From Planctomycetota bacterium (lineage in GTDB: Bacteria > Planctomycetota > UBA1135 > GCA-002686595): 64,000 nucleotides of DNA. Shown piece by piece: positions 44,068 to 52,407 of the stretch. The translations under genes and the position numbers were made by a program. The notes beneath the pieces are model-generated. The model worked only from the letters and a program-made list of their open reading frames with translations, had not been told where the DNA came from and ran no database searches. Where the stretch lies: positions 1-64,000 of the forward strand of contig JAEUHY010000026.1 in assembly GCA_016795325.1 (NCBI GenBank), in the 5' to 3' direction. The first letter of the stretch is position 1. Every line of letters starts with the position of its first letter.

Positions 44068-46125
44068 TCAGGGCAAATGCAGAAGCGCGCGCGCGGCGAC
44101 AGACTCGAGAGGTCGACCGATGCGGGACGCCTTCAAGCCGAGCTCGGCCCCGCCCGTGCGGTTGAACCACTCCACGCGCAGCGCGTGCGCGCCCGCGGCG
44201 AGTGCAACGCGCCCGCGGGCCTCGACAGTGCCGTGCAACCCGTCGTTGTCGACGACGAGCGCGCCGTCGATCCACACACGGCTGCCGTCGTCGCTGGTGA
44301 GCGCGAACTCGAACACGTCGTCGTGGTCGACGGAAATCAGCCCGCTGAAGCGCGCGCCAACTCGCTCTTCGCGCGCCGGAACTGCAATCGTGTCCACGAC
44401 ATCGACAGAGCGCGGCGCGAGCGCGCCGAAGTCCGGCAGGCGCTCCCAATCGCCGCTGAAGACTTCGCGGCGCAGGCCCGGCGCGGCGCCGGTTGCGTCC
44501 AGTGCGGGCGTGGGCTCGACGCGCGTGAAGGCGCGTTCGACCACGGTAGTCACGGGTTTGCCTGCGTGCACGCCGACGGCGCGCAGTAGCCCGGAACCGA
44601 GGAGCTCGATAGGCGCCGTGTATTGCGGCGAGCGCTCGTCGGGGGTCGAACCATCGAGCGTGTAGTGCGCCGTGAGCCCCGCTCCGACCGAAAGCTCGAT
44701 CTTCAACGGGCGAACGAAGATCTCGCTCGCCGCTTCGATGCGCGGAGCGCGGTAGACGATCGGCGCGCCCTTCAATCCGAGCGTCACAACGTACGCGTGC
44801 TCGCCCTGCGGCGCTGAAAGCAGTTTGACGACCAGATCCGAGCCCCGGCGCTCGACCGGCAGCGCGATGCGCGGTCCGGACAGGTACCCGGCCGACAGCG
44901 GCTCGTTGCCCAGGCCCGCAAGCACGAGTTCGCCGTTCGTCGGCGTGTCGAACACGTGCAGGAACAGCAACGTGTCGTCGCCCTGGCGCTTGAACGTGCA
45001 ACGCCCCCATGTGAGCGCGTCGAGCGGACTCGCTTGGGTTCCGTAGATCGCGGCGCCGTAGCGCTTGGTCCACGCGCCGATGTCCTTCAGGCGTTCGACC
45101 GCCTCGGGCGGAAACGTCCCGTCCGCGCGCGGCCCGATGTTGAGCAGGTAATTGCCGCCCTTCGACGCGACGTCGACGAGCATGCGGACCATCTCACGCG
45201 ACGACTTCCAATTCGTGTCGTAGGCGTTGTAGCCCCAGTTCCCGTTCATCGTCATGCAGGTTTCCCAGTCGACGCCCGGCAGTCCGGTCGCGGGGATCTC
45301 CTGCTCCGGCGTTCCGAAGTCGCCCACCGCTTCGCTCGACTGCGAAAAGCCCGCCATGCCGCCGCGGTGCACGTCGACGCGGTTGTTCACGAGCATCGCC
45401 GGCGCGAGCTTGCGGCAGTGCTCGAACAGCTCGACGCCGAAGTCGTGCGTCCAAGTGCTCTCCCATTCGCCGTCGAACCACATCACGTGCGGCTTGTAGT
45501 TGCGCACAACCTCTTCGACCTGGCCGTGCAGGTACCCGCGGAAACGCTGAAAGTCCGCGCCCTCGCTCGAACGCGTCTTCTCCCAGTCACGCCGCGGCAG
45601 GTAGTCCGGGTGCTGCCAATCCATGATCGAGTGGTACGTGCAGAACTTCACGCCGTGCCGCTCGCACGCCTCGCTCAGCTCCTTCATCACGTCGCGGCCG
45701 AACGGTGTGTTCATCACGTCCCACTCGGTCAGCTTCGAGTCGAACAGCGCGAACCCGTCGTGGTGCTTGCTCGTGATGACGAGGTACTTCATCCCCGCGT
45801 CGGCCGCCAAACGCGCCCACGCGTCCGCGTCGAAGGCCGTTGGGTTGAACTGCGGCTGGAACTTGGCGTACTCCTCGAGCGGAATCTGCGCCGTGGTGCG
45901 GATCCACTCGCCGTGGTTCGTGCGCTCGCCCCACTTGCCCGCCGGAATCGCGTACAGGCCCCAGTGGATGAACATTCCAAAGCGCGCCTCGCGCCACCAC
46001 GCCATGCGCTCGTCCTGCGTGAGCGGCGACTGGGCGCTCGGCTCAGGCTTGGTCGAGGACTTGACGCCGGGATCCGCGTGGCACGCGGCGAGCACAATCA
46101 GCACAGCGATCGAAGCGCGATTCAT
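44068..46125 (-). CDS. GH29 alpha-L-fucosidase with chitobiase-like and PA14-like modules
   Basis: 685 residues from the ATG at 46125, with a lipoprotein signal (IAVLIVLAACHAD). The catalytic domain spans about 35-385: MAWWREARFGMFIHWGLYAI, VITSKHHDGFALFDS, VKFCTYHSIMDWQHPDY and HVMWFDGEWESTW. The aspartate of MWFDGEW, near 217, is the expected nucleophile. Residues 480-535 resemble the chitobiase C-terminal domain (GAGLTAHYTLDGSTPDERSP), and 565-680 resemble a PA14 carbohydrate-binding module (DVFEFALTSDDGSRVWIDGA). The enzyme should release terminal fucose from glycans or sulfated polysaccharides outside the cytoplasm. Confidence 0.93.
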   Translation of the reverse strand: MNRASIAVLIVLAACHADPGVKSSTKPEPSAQSPLTQDERMAWWREARFGMFIHWGLYAIPAGKWGERTNHGEWIRTTAQIPLEEYAKFQPQFNPTAFDADAWARLAADAGMKYLVITSKHHDGFALFDSKLTEWDVMNTPFGRDVMKELSEACERHGVKFCTYHSIMDWQHPDYLPRRDWEKTRSSEGADFQRFRGYLHGQVEEVVRNYKPHVMWFDGEWESTWTHDFGVELFEHCRKLAPAMLVNNRVDVHRGGMAGFSQSSEAVGDFGTPEQEIPATGLPGVDWETCMTMNGNWGYNAYDTNWKSSREMVRMLVDVASKGGNYLLNIGPRADGTFPPEAVERLKDIGAWTKRYGAAIYGTQASPLDALTWGRCTFKRQGDDTLLFLHVFDTPTNGELVLAGLGNEPLSAGYLSGPRIALPVERRGSDLVVKLLSAPQGEHAYVVTLGLKGAPIVYRAPRIEAASEIFVRPLKIELSVGAGLTAHYTLDGSTPDERSPQYTAPIELLGSGLLRAVGVHAGKPVTTVVERAFTRVEPTPALDATGAAPGLRREVFSGDWERLPDFGALAPRSVDVVDTIAVPAREERVGARFSGLISVDHDDVFEFALTSDDGSRVWIDGALVVDNDGLHGTVEARGRVALAAGAHALRVEWFNRTGGAELGLKASRIGRPLESVAARALLHLP

Positions 46126-46204
46126 GGTGGATCTTCGTTCCGTGAAGTGGCGAGAGTCTTGGCTCCCTCGCACGCGTCGAGCACTCGCGCGGCGATGGAC
46201 AGGT

Positions 46205-47293
46205 TCAATCGAAGAGAACGCCGGTCTGTTGGGCGATCGCGCGCAGGTCGTCGACGACCGGCTGCACGAGCGGGATTCCAGCGCGCGAACGTTCGGCGAA
46301 GGCGAGGCGCTCGGGATCGCCAGGGATCAGCACGGCTTCGTGGCCAGGAGCGGGCTTGGTCGCGCGAAAGGTGCGCACGAGGTCGTCGATCTGGCGCTTG
46401 AACTCGAGCGGATCGATGAAGCCCGCGATCTGCATCGCGCCGAAGAAGTGGCCGATGCCTTTGCCGACCGAGCGCGCCGGCACTTCTTGGCGCAGCGCAA
46501 ACGGCGGCGTGAACGGGCCCCAGTTCGCGCCCGAGAGCACCGCGACGAGCACGTCGACCATCATGCCGAGCGCGTAGCCCTTGTGGCCGCCGTGCTCACG
46601 GTCGGAGCCCAGCGGCAGCAGCGCGCCGCCGTCGATCATCCCGCGCGGGTCGCCCGTGACGGCGCCGTGTTTGTCAATCGCCCAGCCGAGAGGTATCGAC
46701 TCGCCGCGCCGCAGCGCGATTTCAATCTTGCCGTACGCGACCGCGGGTGTCGCGAGGTCGATCACGATCGGCGGCTCCTCGAGTCCGGGGAACGCAATCG
46801 CGATCGGATTGGTGCCGAGCATGCGCTCCGCGCCCCACAGCGGCGCGACGAGCTTGGTCGAGTTCGTCATCGACCATCCGATCAAGTCGCGCTCGAGCGC
46901 CTGGAGCGGGTAGTAGCCCGCGATGCCGTAGTGGTTCGTGTTGCACACGCTCACCCAGCCCGAGCCCACTTGCTCGGCCTTGCGCATCGCCACTTCGTTG
47001 GCCCACGGGCCGACCACCAGGCCCAAACCGTTGTCGCCATCCACCGTCGCCGTGCTCGCCGTCTCGCGCACGATGCGCGGCTTCGGCCGCGGATTGATGC
47101 GGCCGAGCGTGAGCATGTCGACGTACGTGCGCAGCCGCGCGACGCCGTGTGAATCGATCGCACGCAAGTCCGCCGCGGCGAGCACCTCGGACGCCAAGCG
47201 CGCCTCGTGCTCCGGCGCGCCGAAGTGCTCGAACACGCGCTGGCTGAACTCGCGCAGGTGTTCGCTGGAGTAGAGCAGGATCTCGACGCTCAT
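46205..47293 (-). CDS. Ldh2-family malate/lactate/ureidoglycolate dehydrogenase
   Basis: 362 residues from the ATG at 47293, which overlaps the stop of the VOC gene by 4 bp. Family motifs are ADLRAIDSHGVARLRTYVDM, VDGDNGLGLVVGPWANEVAM, SVCNTNHYGIAGYYPLQALE (with the catalytic histidine), MLGTNPIAIAFPGLEEPPIV and GSDREHGGHKGYALGMMVDV. These NAD(P)-dependent enzymes oxidise 2-hydroxyacids. With the L-2-hydroxyglutarate oxidase two genes upstream, a role in hydroxyacid turnover is likely; the exact substrate is not decided. Confidence 0.93.
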   Translation of the reverse strand: MSVEILLYSSEHLREFSQRVFEHFGAPEHEARLASEVLAAADLRAIDSHGVARLRTYVDMLTLGRINPRPKPRIVRETASTATVDGDNGLGLVVGPWANEVAMRKAEQVGSGWVSVCNTNHYGIAGYYPLQALERDLIGWSMTNSTKLVAPLWGAERMLGTNPIAIAFPGLEEPPIVIDLATPAVAYGKIEIALRRGESIPLGWAIDKHGAVTGDPRGMIDGGALLPLGSDREHGGHKGYALGMMVDVLVAVLSGANWGPFTPPFALRQEVPARSVGKGIGHFFGAMQIAGFIDPLEFKRQIDDLVRTFRATKPAPGHEAVLIPGDPERLAFAERSRAGIPLVQPVVDDLRAIAQQTGVLFD

Positions 47294-47865
47294 CGTCCGT
47301 CGTAGGCGCGCTGCAACGTGTCGATGTCGAGCTTCACCATCGTCAGCAGCGCCGACATCATTCGTGCGCTGCGCTCGGGCGGTCCGGCCATCCACTCGTC
47401 GAGTTTGGCCGGCACGATCTGCCACGACACGCCCCAACGATCGGCGAGCCAGCCGCAGGCCATCTCGCGGCCACCTTCCCCGAGCGCGGACCACAAACGA
47501 TCGATTTCGGCCTGGTTTTCGCAGCGCACGACGATCGAAGCGGCCTCGCTCAGCTTGAACTGCGGCCCGCCGTTGAGCAGCCAGAACTGCGTTCCGGCGA
47601 TTTCGAACTGCACCAGCATCTCCGTGCCCGCCGGCAGATGCGCGCCTTCTCCGTAGCGTGCAATCGAGAGGATGCGCGAATTGGGGATGAGTTCGACGTA
47701 GCGCCGCGCGGCGATCTCGGCGTCGCCTTGGAACCAAAGGCACGGAACGACGTTGTCGAACTTGGTCATGGAGCTCTCGCGGGATTGCGCCGCGGCGCAG
47801 GACACGACGACGGGCATCGCGAAGACGACCGCAGCGGCTAGGTGCATGAAGTTCATGGGTGTCAT
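47290..47865 (-). CDS. PhnB-like VOC-fold protein with an export signal
   Basis: 191 residues from the ATG at 47865, which overlaps the stop of the upstream oxidase gene as ATGA. The family core starts at MTKFDNVVPCLWFQGDAEIA and continues ARRYVELIPNSRILSIARYG, VQFEIAGTQFWLLNGGPQFK, SIVVRCENQAEIDRLWSALG and GVSWQIVPAKLDEWM, matching the 3-demethylubiquinone-methyltransferase-like branch of the vicinal-oxygen-chelate family. The 28 residues before it (MHLAAAVVFAMPVVVSCAAA) look like a lipoprotein signal, unusual for this fold. Starting at the internal ATG at 47769 would remove it, but the 4-bp overlap favours the longer form. Confidence 0.82.
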   Translation of the reverse strand: MTPMNFMHLAAAVVFAMPVVVSCAAAQSRESSMTKFDNVVPCLWFQGDAEIAARRYVELIPNSRILSIARYGEGAHLPAGTEMLVQFEIAGTQFWLLNGGPQFKLSEAASIVVRCENQAEIDRLWSALGEGGREMACGWLADRWGVSWQIVPAKLDEWMAGPPERSARMMSALLTMVKLDIDTLQRAYDGR

Positions 47866-49058
47866 GGAAGAGTGTCGAGGCGCGCGGCAATCGACTCGGC
47901 GATCGCGAGCGACGCGGTTGCAGCTGGCGACGGCGCGTTGAGCACGTGCACAACGCGTCCCGAGGAACGGATGAGGAAGTCGTCGACAAGCGCGCCGTCG
48001 GCGCCGAGGGCCTGCGCGCGCACGCCAGCCGGCGCGGGAACCAAGTGCTCGCTGCGAATCTCCGGCACGAGCCGCTGCAGCGCCTTGGTGAAGGCGCGTT
48101 TGGAGAGCGAGCGCCACATCTCGCCCATGCCGGCGCCGGCGTGGCGCAGCACGAGCTTCCAGAAGCCGGCGTAACCCAGCGTGTCCGTCAAGTCGGCGAC
48201 GTTGACGTCGTCCCAGTGATAACCCTCGCGCGCGAGCGCGAGCACCGCGTTCGGGCCGCACTCGACGCCGCCGAGCGCCATGCGCGTGAAGTGCACGCCC
48301 AGGAACGGGAAGCTCGGATCGGGCACGGGGTAGATCAAGTTGCGCACCAAGCCGTGCGCGTCCGGCGTGAGCTCGAAGTACTCGCCTCGGAACGGAACGA
48401 TGCGCGCCGGACGGCGTTCGCCGGCGAGTTGCAGCACGCGGTCGGAGTGCAAGCCGGCGCAGTTGATCGCGGCGCTCGCGACGATTTCGCCGCGCGTGGT
48501 GTGCAGCACGACTTCGCCGCCACGCGAGTCCAAACGCTCGACGCGCGCTTCGCACAGCACTTCTCCTCCGCGCACGCGCACGTGTTCGGCGAGCTTCGCG
48601 CACACGCCGAGGTAGTCGACGATCCCCGTCTCGCGCACGTGCAGCGCCTTGACGCCCGCGACGTGCGGCTCGAGCCGGCGCAGTTCGTCGCCGTCGACCT
48701 CGCGGAAATCGCAGCCGTTGGCGCGCCCGCGCTCGGCGATCTTCTCGAGGCGCGGCAGTTCGTCCGCTCCGAGCGCGACGATCACCTTGCCGCAGCGCTC
48801 CCAGGCGACGCCTTCGCGCTCGCAGAATTGCTCGAGCAGCTCCTTGCCACGCCGGCACGTGCGCGCCTTCTCGGAGCCGGGCTTGTAGTAGATCCCCGAG
48901 TGGATCACGCCCGAGTTGCGGCCGGTCTGGTGCGCGCCGAGCACACGCTCCTTCTCGAGCACGACGATGCGCGCCCGCGGGCTGCGGCGCGACAACTCGT
49001 ACGCCGTCGCAAGTCCGACGATGCCGCCGCCGATCACCACAAGGTCCGCGCTGCGCAT
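47862..49058 (-). CDS. lhgO: L-2-hydroxyglutarate oxidase
   Basis: 398 residues from the ATG at 49058; an upstream extension adds an unlikely proline/arginine-rich tail. The FAD-binding N-terminus is VVIGGGIVGLATAYELSRRS, followed by VLGAHQTGRNSGVIHSGIYY, a signature of this enzyme, then VKALHVRETGIVDYLGVCAK, AINCAGLHSDRVLQLAGERR and IVPFRGEYFELTPDAHGLVR. It oxidises L-2-hydroxyglutarate to 2-oxoglutarate and passes electrons to the membrane. It is the first gene of an overlapping three-gene operon with the VOC and Ldh2-like genes. Confidence 0.94.
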   Translation of the reverse strand: MRSADLVVIGGGIVGLATAYELSRRSPRARIVVLEKERVLGAHQTGRNSGVIHSGIYYKPGSEKARTCRRGKELLEQFCEREGVAWERCGKVIVALGADELPRLEKIAERGRANGCDFREVDGDELRRLEPHVAGVKALHVRETGIVDYLGVCAKLAEHVRVRGGEVLCEARVERLDSRGGEVVLHTTRGEIVASAAINCAGLHSDRVLQLAGERRPARIVPFRGEYFELTPDAHGLVRNLIYPVPDPSFPFLGVHFTRMALGGVECGPNAVLALAREGYHWDDVNVADLTDTLGYAGFWKLVLRHAGAGMGEMWRSLSKRAFTKALQRLVPEIRSEHLVPAPAGVRAQALGADGALVDDFLIRSSGRVVHVLNAPSPAATASLAIAESIAARLDTLP

Positions 49059-49199
49059 GTTCGGGTCGAACGATAGCGGCGCACGCAGCGCTACGCACGG
49101 GCCGCTGCAGTGGACACGTCGCGCGGTTCGAGCTGGTTGTTGCGCCGGCGCCGCGCTCCGCCCGCGTGCGCACACACCGGCGCCCGCCGGCGTGCGCGT

Positions 49200-51104
49200 T
49201 CAGTCGAGGCTCAGCTCACCGAGGTCGAGCACGCCGTCCGCAGGAACTTCGAGATCGGTGCGGTGAAGGAGCTCCAAGGGCGCTTCACCGCTCCGCACGC
49301 GGCGCACGAGAAGTGAGTAGCGGCCCGGCGGAATCTGCGAGAACTCGAAGCGGCCGTCGCGCGAGCAGCTCGACGACCAGCCGCCCGGCTCGCCTTGCGT
49401 GCGCAGCAGCGCGACGTTGAGCGACGAAGTGTCGAGCGCAGCGCCGCGCAGCAGACCGAACACATCCCCGCGCCCGGCGAGCGTGATCTCGAGTTTGGCC
49501 CCGCTCTTCACGCCTTCGAGCACCGCCGAAGTACGGTTTCGCGAGCTGGCTTCGAGCCGAAACACGCCGTCGCGCGAGCAAGGGATCGCGAACGCGCCGT
49601 CAGCGTCGGTGTACGCGACCGCCATGCGCATGAGCCGTCGCTCGCCGTTGGCGGAGCGCGCGCCGTCCTCGACGTCGAGCGCGACCCGCACCTGCCCGAT
49701 CGGCGATCTTCGCCAGCCGTTCGGGGAACTGTTCAGCCCGAGGGCGCCGCCCTCGATCGGGCGATTGCGGACGTCGCGCACGACGCCGCTGACTTCGTGA
49801 CGTTCGGGCTCGAATTCGACCGGAACAAGGTGTTCGCCAGCCGCCGCCCGTGCGCGCAGGTCGACCAACGCGAAGCGCGGCACGCCGTCCGATCCGCGCA
49901 TCGTGAGCGCCATGAGTCCGTGGTTGATCCGCGCTTGCGGCGCCATGTCGAGGCGCACCTCTCCCGCGGGCATGCTCGTCCAACCGCCCCACACGGAATC
50001 GACGCGCGCGCCGCCCTTCGCATCGAGAGCGAGCTGCGCCTCCTCGGGTTCGAAGGGAACGACGAGCCCGGGATCGAACGCGATCGCGCGCCGCAACTGG
50101 AGCTGCACGCCGGTGAGCGGACGGCCTCGGAGGCTGGGCGCGAGAACGATCGTCTCGCAGCCGCGCGCCGGCTGGACGCCGACGCGCACGGACGGCGTGT
50201 TCGCGTTGCGCGGGACATGGACTCCGCTCCAGTCCGACAGGCCGTTGCGACGCGCGAACAACATCACGCCGGCGTCGAGCGCGACGTTGTGGAACAGCGC
50301 GTCGCCTTCGGCCGCGCTGAACGTGCGCGTCTCGATGCCGGCGTGGGACGCTCCGAGCAGCGGCTCGGGAGCACGCAGCGGCGCGAGCGCGGCGCCATCG
50401 CGCGCGTACGCGAGCTGGAACTCGACGAACTGCTTCACGCGTTGACCGCTTGCATCGAGCGCGACCGCTTCAAGCGTGCGCAGTCCGCTCAAGTCGAACT
50501 GGAACGTACGTTCGTCAGCCCGCTCCGCCAGTCGCACGAGCGGCGCGGCGCTGGGCGGGAACGCGTCGCAGTCGAGGACCAGCTCGGCGCCGAGCGTGCG
50601 CCGCAGGAACTCCGCGTGCTTGAGTCGGTACGCCGTCGCTGCCGGATCCCAAGGCAAGCGCACCGACGCGTTCGTAGTCGACGGACTCGCGACCTCGTTC
50701 GCCAGCCTCAAGCGCAGGGGCGCGTCGTAGCGCGGAAGTCCGCCCGCGCCGAGCGCTGTCGCACTCAACTCGAAGTCCGGGTGCAACGTGAGCACGAGCC
50801 CCGAACCGTTGTCGGGCCGCGCGCTCGTCCAGCCCCACCAACCAGGCAGCGTCGCGACGGCGCTGATCGGGCCAGCTTGCGGTCCGAGCATCACGCGCCC
50901 GTCCTGCTCCAGCGCGGCGGGCTGCCCCGCCGCGGCGCGCTCGTCGAGCGCGGCGAAATCCCGCCACGTCGTCTCGCCGTGGAACCAGCGCACCTCGGCG
51001 CCGGCGAGCGAACCTCCGTCGGCGCGCGCCACGCGCAACTCGAAGTTCGTGTCGCTCGACTGGAAAAGAGCCAAAGCGCAGAGCAGGGGCAGCATTCGGG
51101 CCAT
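49200..51104 (-). CDS. Secreted array protein 1, carboxypeptidase-regulatory-like
   Basis: 634 residues from the ATG at 51104, giving a signal peptide (MLPLLCALALFQS). The mature start ELRVARADGGSLAGAEVRWF matches the start of the proteins at 54423, 56439 and 58374, but more distantly than those match one another. Residues 60-490 are diverged beta-rich sequence, with RRNGLSDWSGVHVPR resembling RRNTLSDWSG in the protein at 52408. The end, SCSRDGRFEFSQIPPGRYSL through LDLGELSLD, is the family tail. These read as chains of Ig-like modules exposed outside the cytoplasm; ligand unknown. The thioredoxin gene at 51222 is divergent from it. Confidence 0.78.
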   Translation of the reverse strand: MARMLPLLCALALFQSSDTNFELRVARADGGSLAGAEVRWFHGETTWRDFAALDERAAAGQPAALEQDGRVMLGPQAGPISAVATLPGWWGWTSARPDNGSGLVLTLHPDFELSATALGAGGLPRYDAPLRLRLANEVASPSTTNASVRLPWDPAATAYRLKHAEFLRRTLGAELVLDCDAFPPSAAPLVRLAERADERTFQFDLSGLRTLEAVALDASGQRVKQFVEFQLAYARDGAALAPLRAPEPLLGASHAGIETRTFSAAEGDALFHNVALDAGVMLFARRNGLSDWSGVHVPRNANTPSVRVGVQPARGCETIVLAPSLRGRPLTGVQLQLRRAIAFDPGLVVPFEPEEAQLALDAKGGARVDSVWGGWTSMPAGEVRLDMAPQARINHGLMALTMRGSDGVPRFALVDLRARAAAGEHLVPVEFEPERHEVSGVVRDVRNRPIEGGALGLNSSPNGWRRSPIGQVRVALDVEDGARSANGERRLMRMAVAYTDADGAFAIPCSRDGVFRLEASSRNRTSAVLEGVKSGAKLEITLAGRGDVFGLLRGAALDTSSLNVALLRTQGEPGGWSSSCSRDGRFEFSQIPPGRYSLLVRRVRSGEAPLELLHRTDLEVPADGVLDLGELSLD

Positions 51105-51221
51105 TCCAAGCGGCCCACCGGTCCGCTGCAACGGTTGAATCGCGCGCCCCGGGCGCGCAGTGCTAACCTCGTGAGCGCGTCGCGCCGTCATCCCCCAACA
51201 CTCGCCAAGGAGTTCCTCGTC

Positions 51222-52292
51222 ATGCTCACGACACTCACGCTCTCCCTGTTGCTCGCCCCGCTCGCTCCTCAAGCAGCCGCGCCCGCCGCCGCGCCCCAGG
51301 AAAAGCCGCAGCCGACGCTCAAGGCCGGCGACCCGGCCCCCGCGCTCGCGATGGAGTCGTGGCTCAAGGGCAAGCCGGTCACGGGCTTCGAGCCCGGGCA
51401 CGTCTACGTCGTCGAGTTCTGGGCGACGTGGTGCGGTCCGTGCATCGCGAGCATGCCGCACATCTCTTCGTTGCAAGCCGACTACAAGGGCAAGGTGACG
51501 GTGATCGGCACGAACATCTGGGAGCGTCCGTACGACGAGAAGACGCTCGAGAAGGTGACCAAGTTTGTCGCGGACCAAGGCGACCGCATGGCGTACACGA
51601 TCGCGTACGACGGGCCGTCGGCGACGACGGACGCGGCGTGGATGGGCGCGGCCGGGCGGCGCGGCATTCCCTCGGCGTTCATCGTCGATCAGAAAGGCAC
51701 GATCGCGTGGATGGGCCACCCCGCCGCGATGGACTTCGCGCTGCACGAGATCGTCGCGGGCACGTGGGACCTCGCGAAGGGTCCCGAGCGCGAGAAGCAG
51801 GCGCTCGACGCGCTGCGCGCGGTCGGTGAGCTCACCAAGACCGACGCAGCGGGCGCGCAAGCGGCCTACGACAAGCTCGCCAAAGACATGCCGTTCGTCG
51901 TTGCACACCAAGACGACCTGCGCCTGGAGCTGCTCAAGGCTCACGGCAAGTGGGACGACGTCTACACCGTGTGGAAGCAACGCGTCGAACTCGGCGTGAA
52001 GCAGAAGGACCTCTTCGCCCTCTCCGGCGTGGCGCGCGCGATCATCGACCCCAAGGCCACGATGCCCAAGCGCGACTTCGACCTCGCCTTGCGCGCCGCA
52101 CAAACCGCGGTGGAAATCTCCGAGTTCAAGTCCGCCGGCTACCTCGATCTGCTCGCCAAGGTCCACGCCGCCCGCGGTGATTTCGCCAAGGCGATCGAGA
52201 CTCAGACCAAGGCCGTCGAGGTCGCGAGCGAGAAGTCGCGCCCGAACTACGAGAAGACGCTCGACGAGTACAAGGGCAAGGCTGCGCTCTAG
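51222..52292 (+). CDS. TlpA-like secreted thioredoxin-fold protein
   Basis: 356 residues from the ATG at 51222, preceded by AAGGAG at good spacing. A signal peptide (LTLSLLLAPLAPQAA) and Ala/Pro linker lead into the thioredoxin fold, about 33-175. VVEFWATWCGPCIASMPHIS carries the WCGPC active site near 69-73, and RRGIPSAFIVDQKGTIAWMG holds the conserved cis-proline region. The C-terminal half (180-356) is helical, with TPR-like repeats (GKWDDVYTVWKQRVELGVKQ, AARGDFAKAIETQTKAVEVA). It probably reduces or isomerises disulfides of exported proteins. It lies in the opposite orientation between two genes of the paralogue array. Confidence 0.9.
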   Translation: MLTTLTLSLLLAPLAPQAAAPAAAPQEKPQPTLKAGDPAPALAMESWLKGKPVTGFEPGHVYVVEFWATWCGPCIASMPHISSLQADYKGKVTVIGTNIWERPYDEKTLEKVTKFVADQGDRMAYTIAYDGPSATTDAAWMGAAGRRGIPSAFIVDQKGTIAWMGHPAAMDFALHEIVAGTWDLAKGPEREKQALDALRAVGELTKTDAAGAQAAYDKLAKDMPFVVAHQDDLRLELLKAHGKWDDVYTVWKQRVELGVKQKDLFALSGVARAIIDPKATMPKRDFDLALRAAQTAVEISEFKSAGYLDLLAKVHAARGDFAKAIETQTKAVEVASEKSRPNYEKTLDEYKGKAAL

Positions 52293-52317
52293 TCGCTCCA
52301 GCACTTCGTTTCTCGCG

Positions 52318-52365
52318 ACGCCGCGCCGCACTTTTCGAGTGCGGGGCGGCGTTGCTTGTTTCTCA
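52318..52365 (+). terminator. Strong hairpin after the thioredoxin gene
   Basis: ACGCCGCGCCGCACT (52318-52332) pairs with AGTGCGGGGCGGCGT (52338-52352) with one mismatch and a 5-nt loop, followed by TGCTTGTTTCT. It lies between convergent genes and could stop both. Confidence 0.75.
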
Positions 52366-52407
52366 CGCTTGCTAGAGATGCTCGCGGAGTCCGCGAGCCA
52401 CCTCGCC

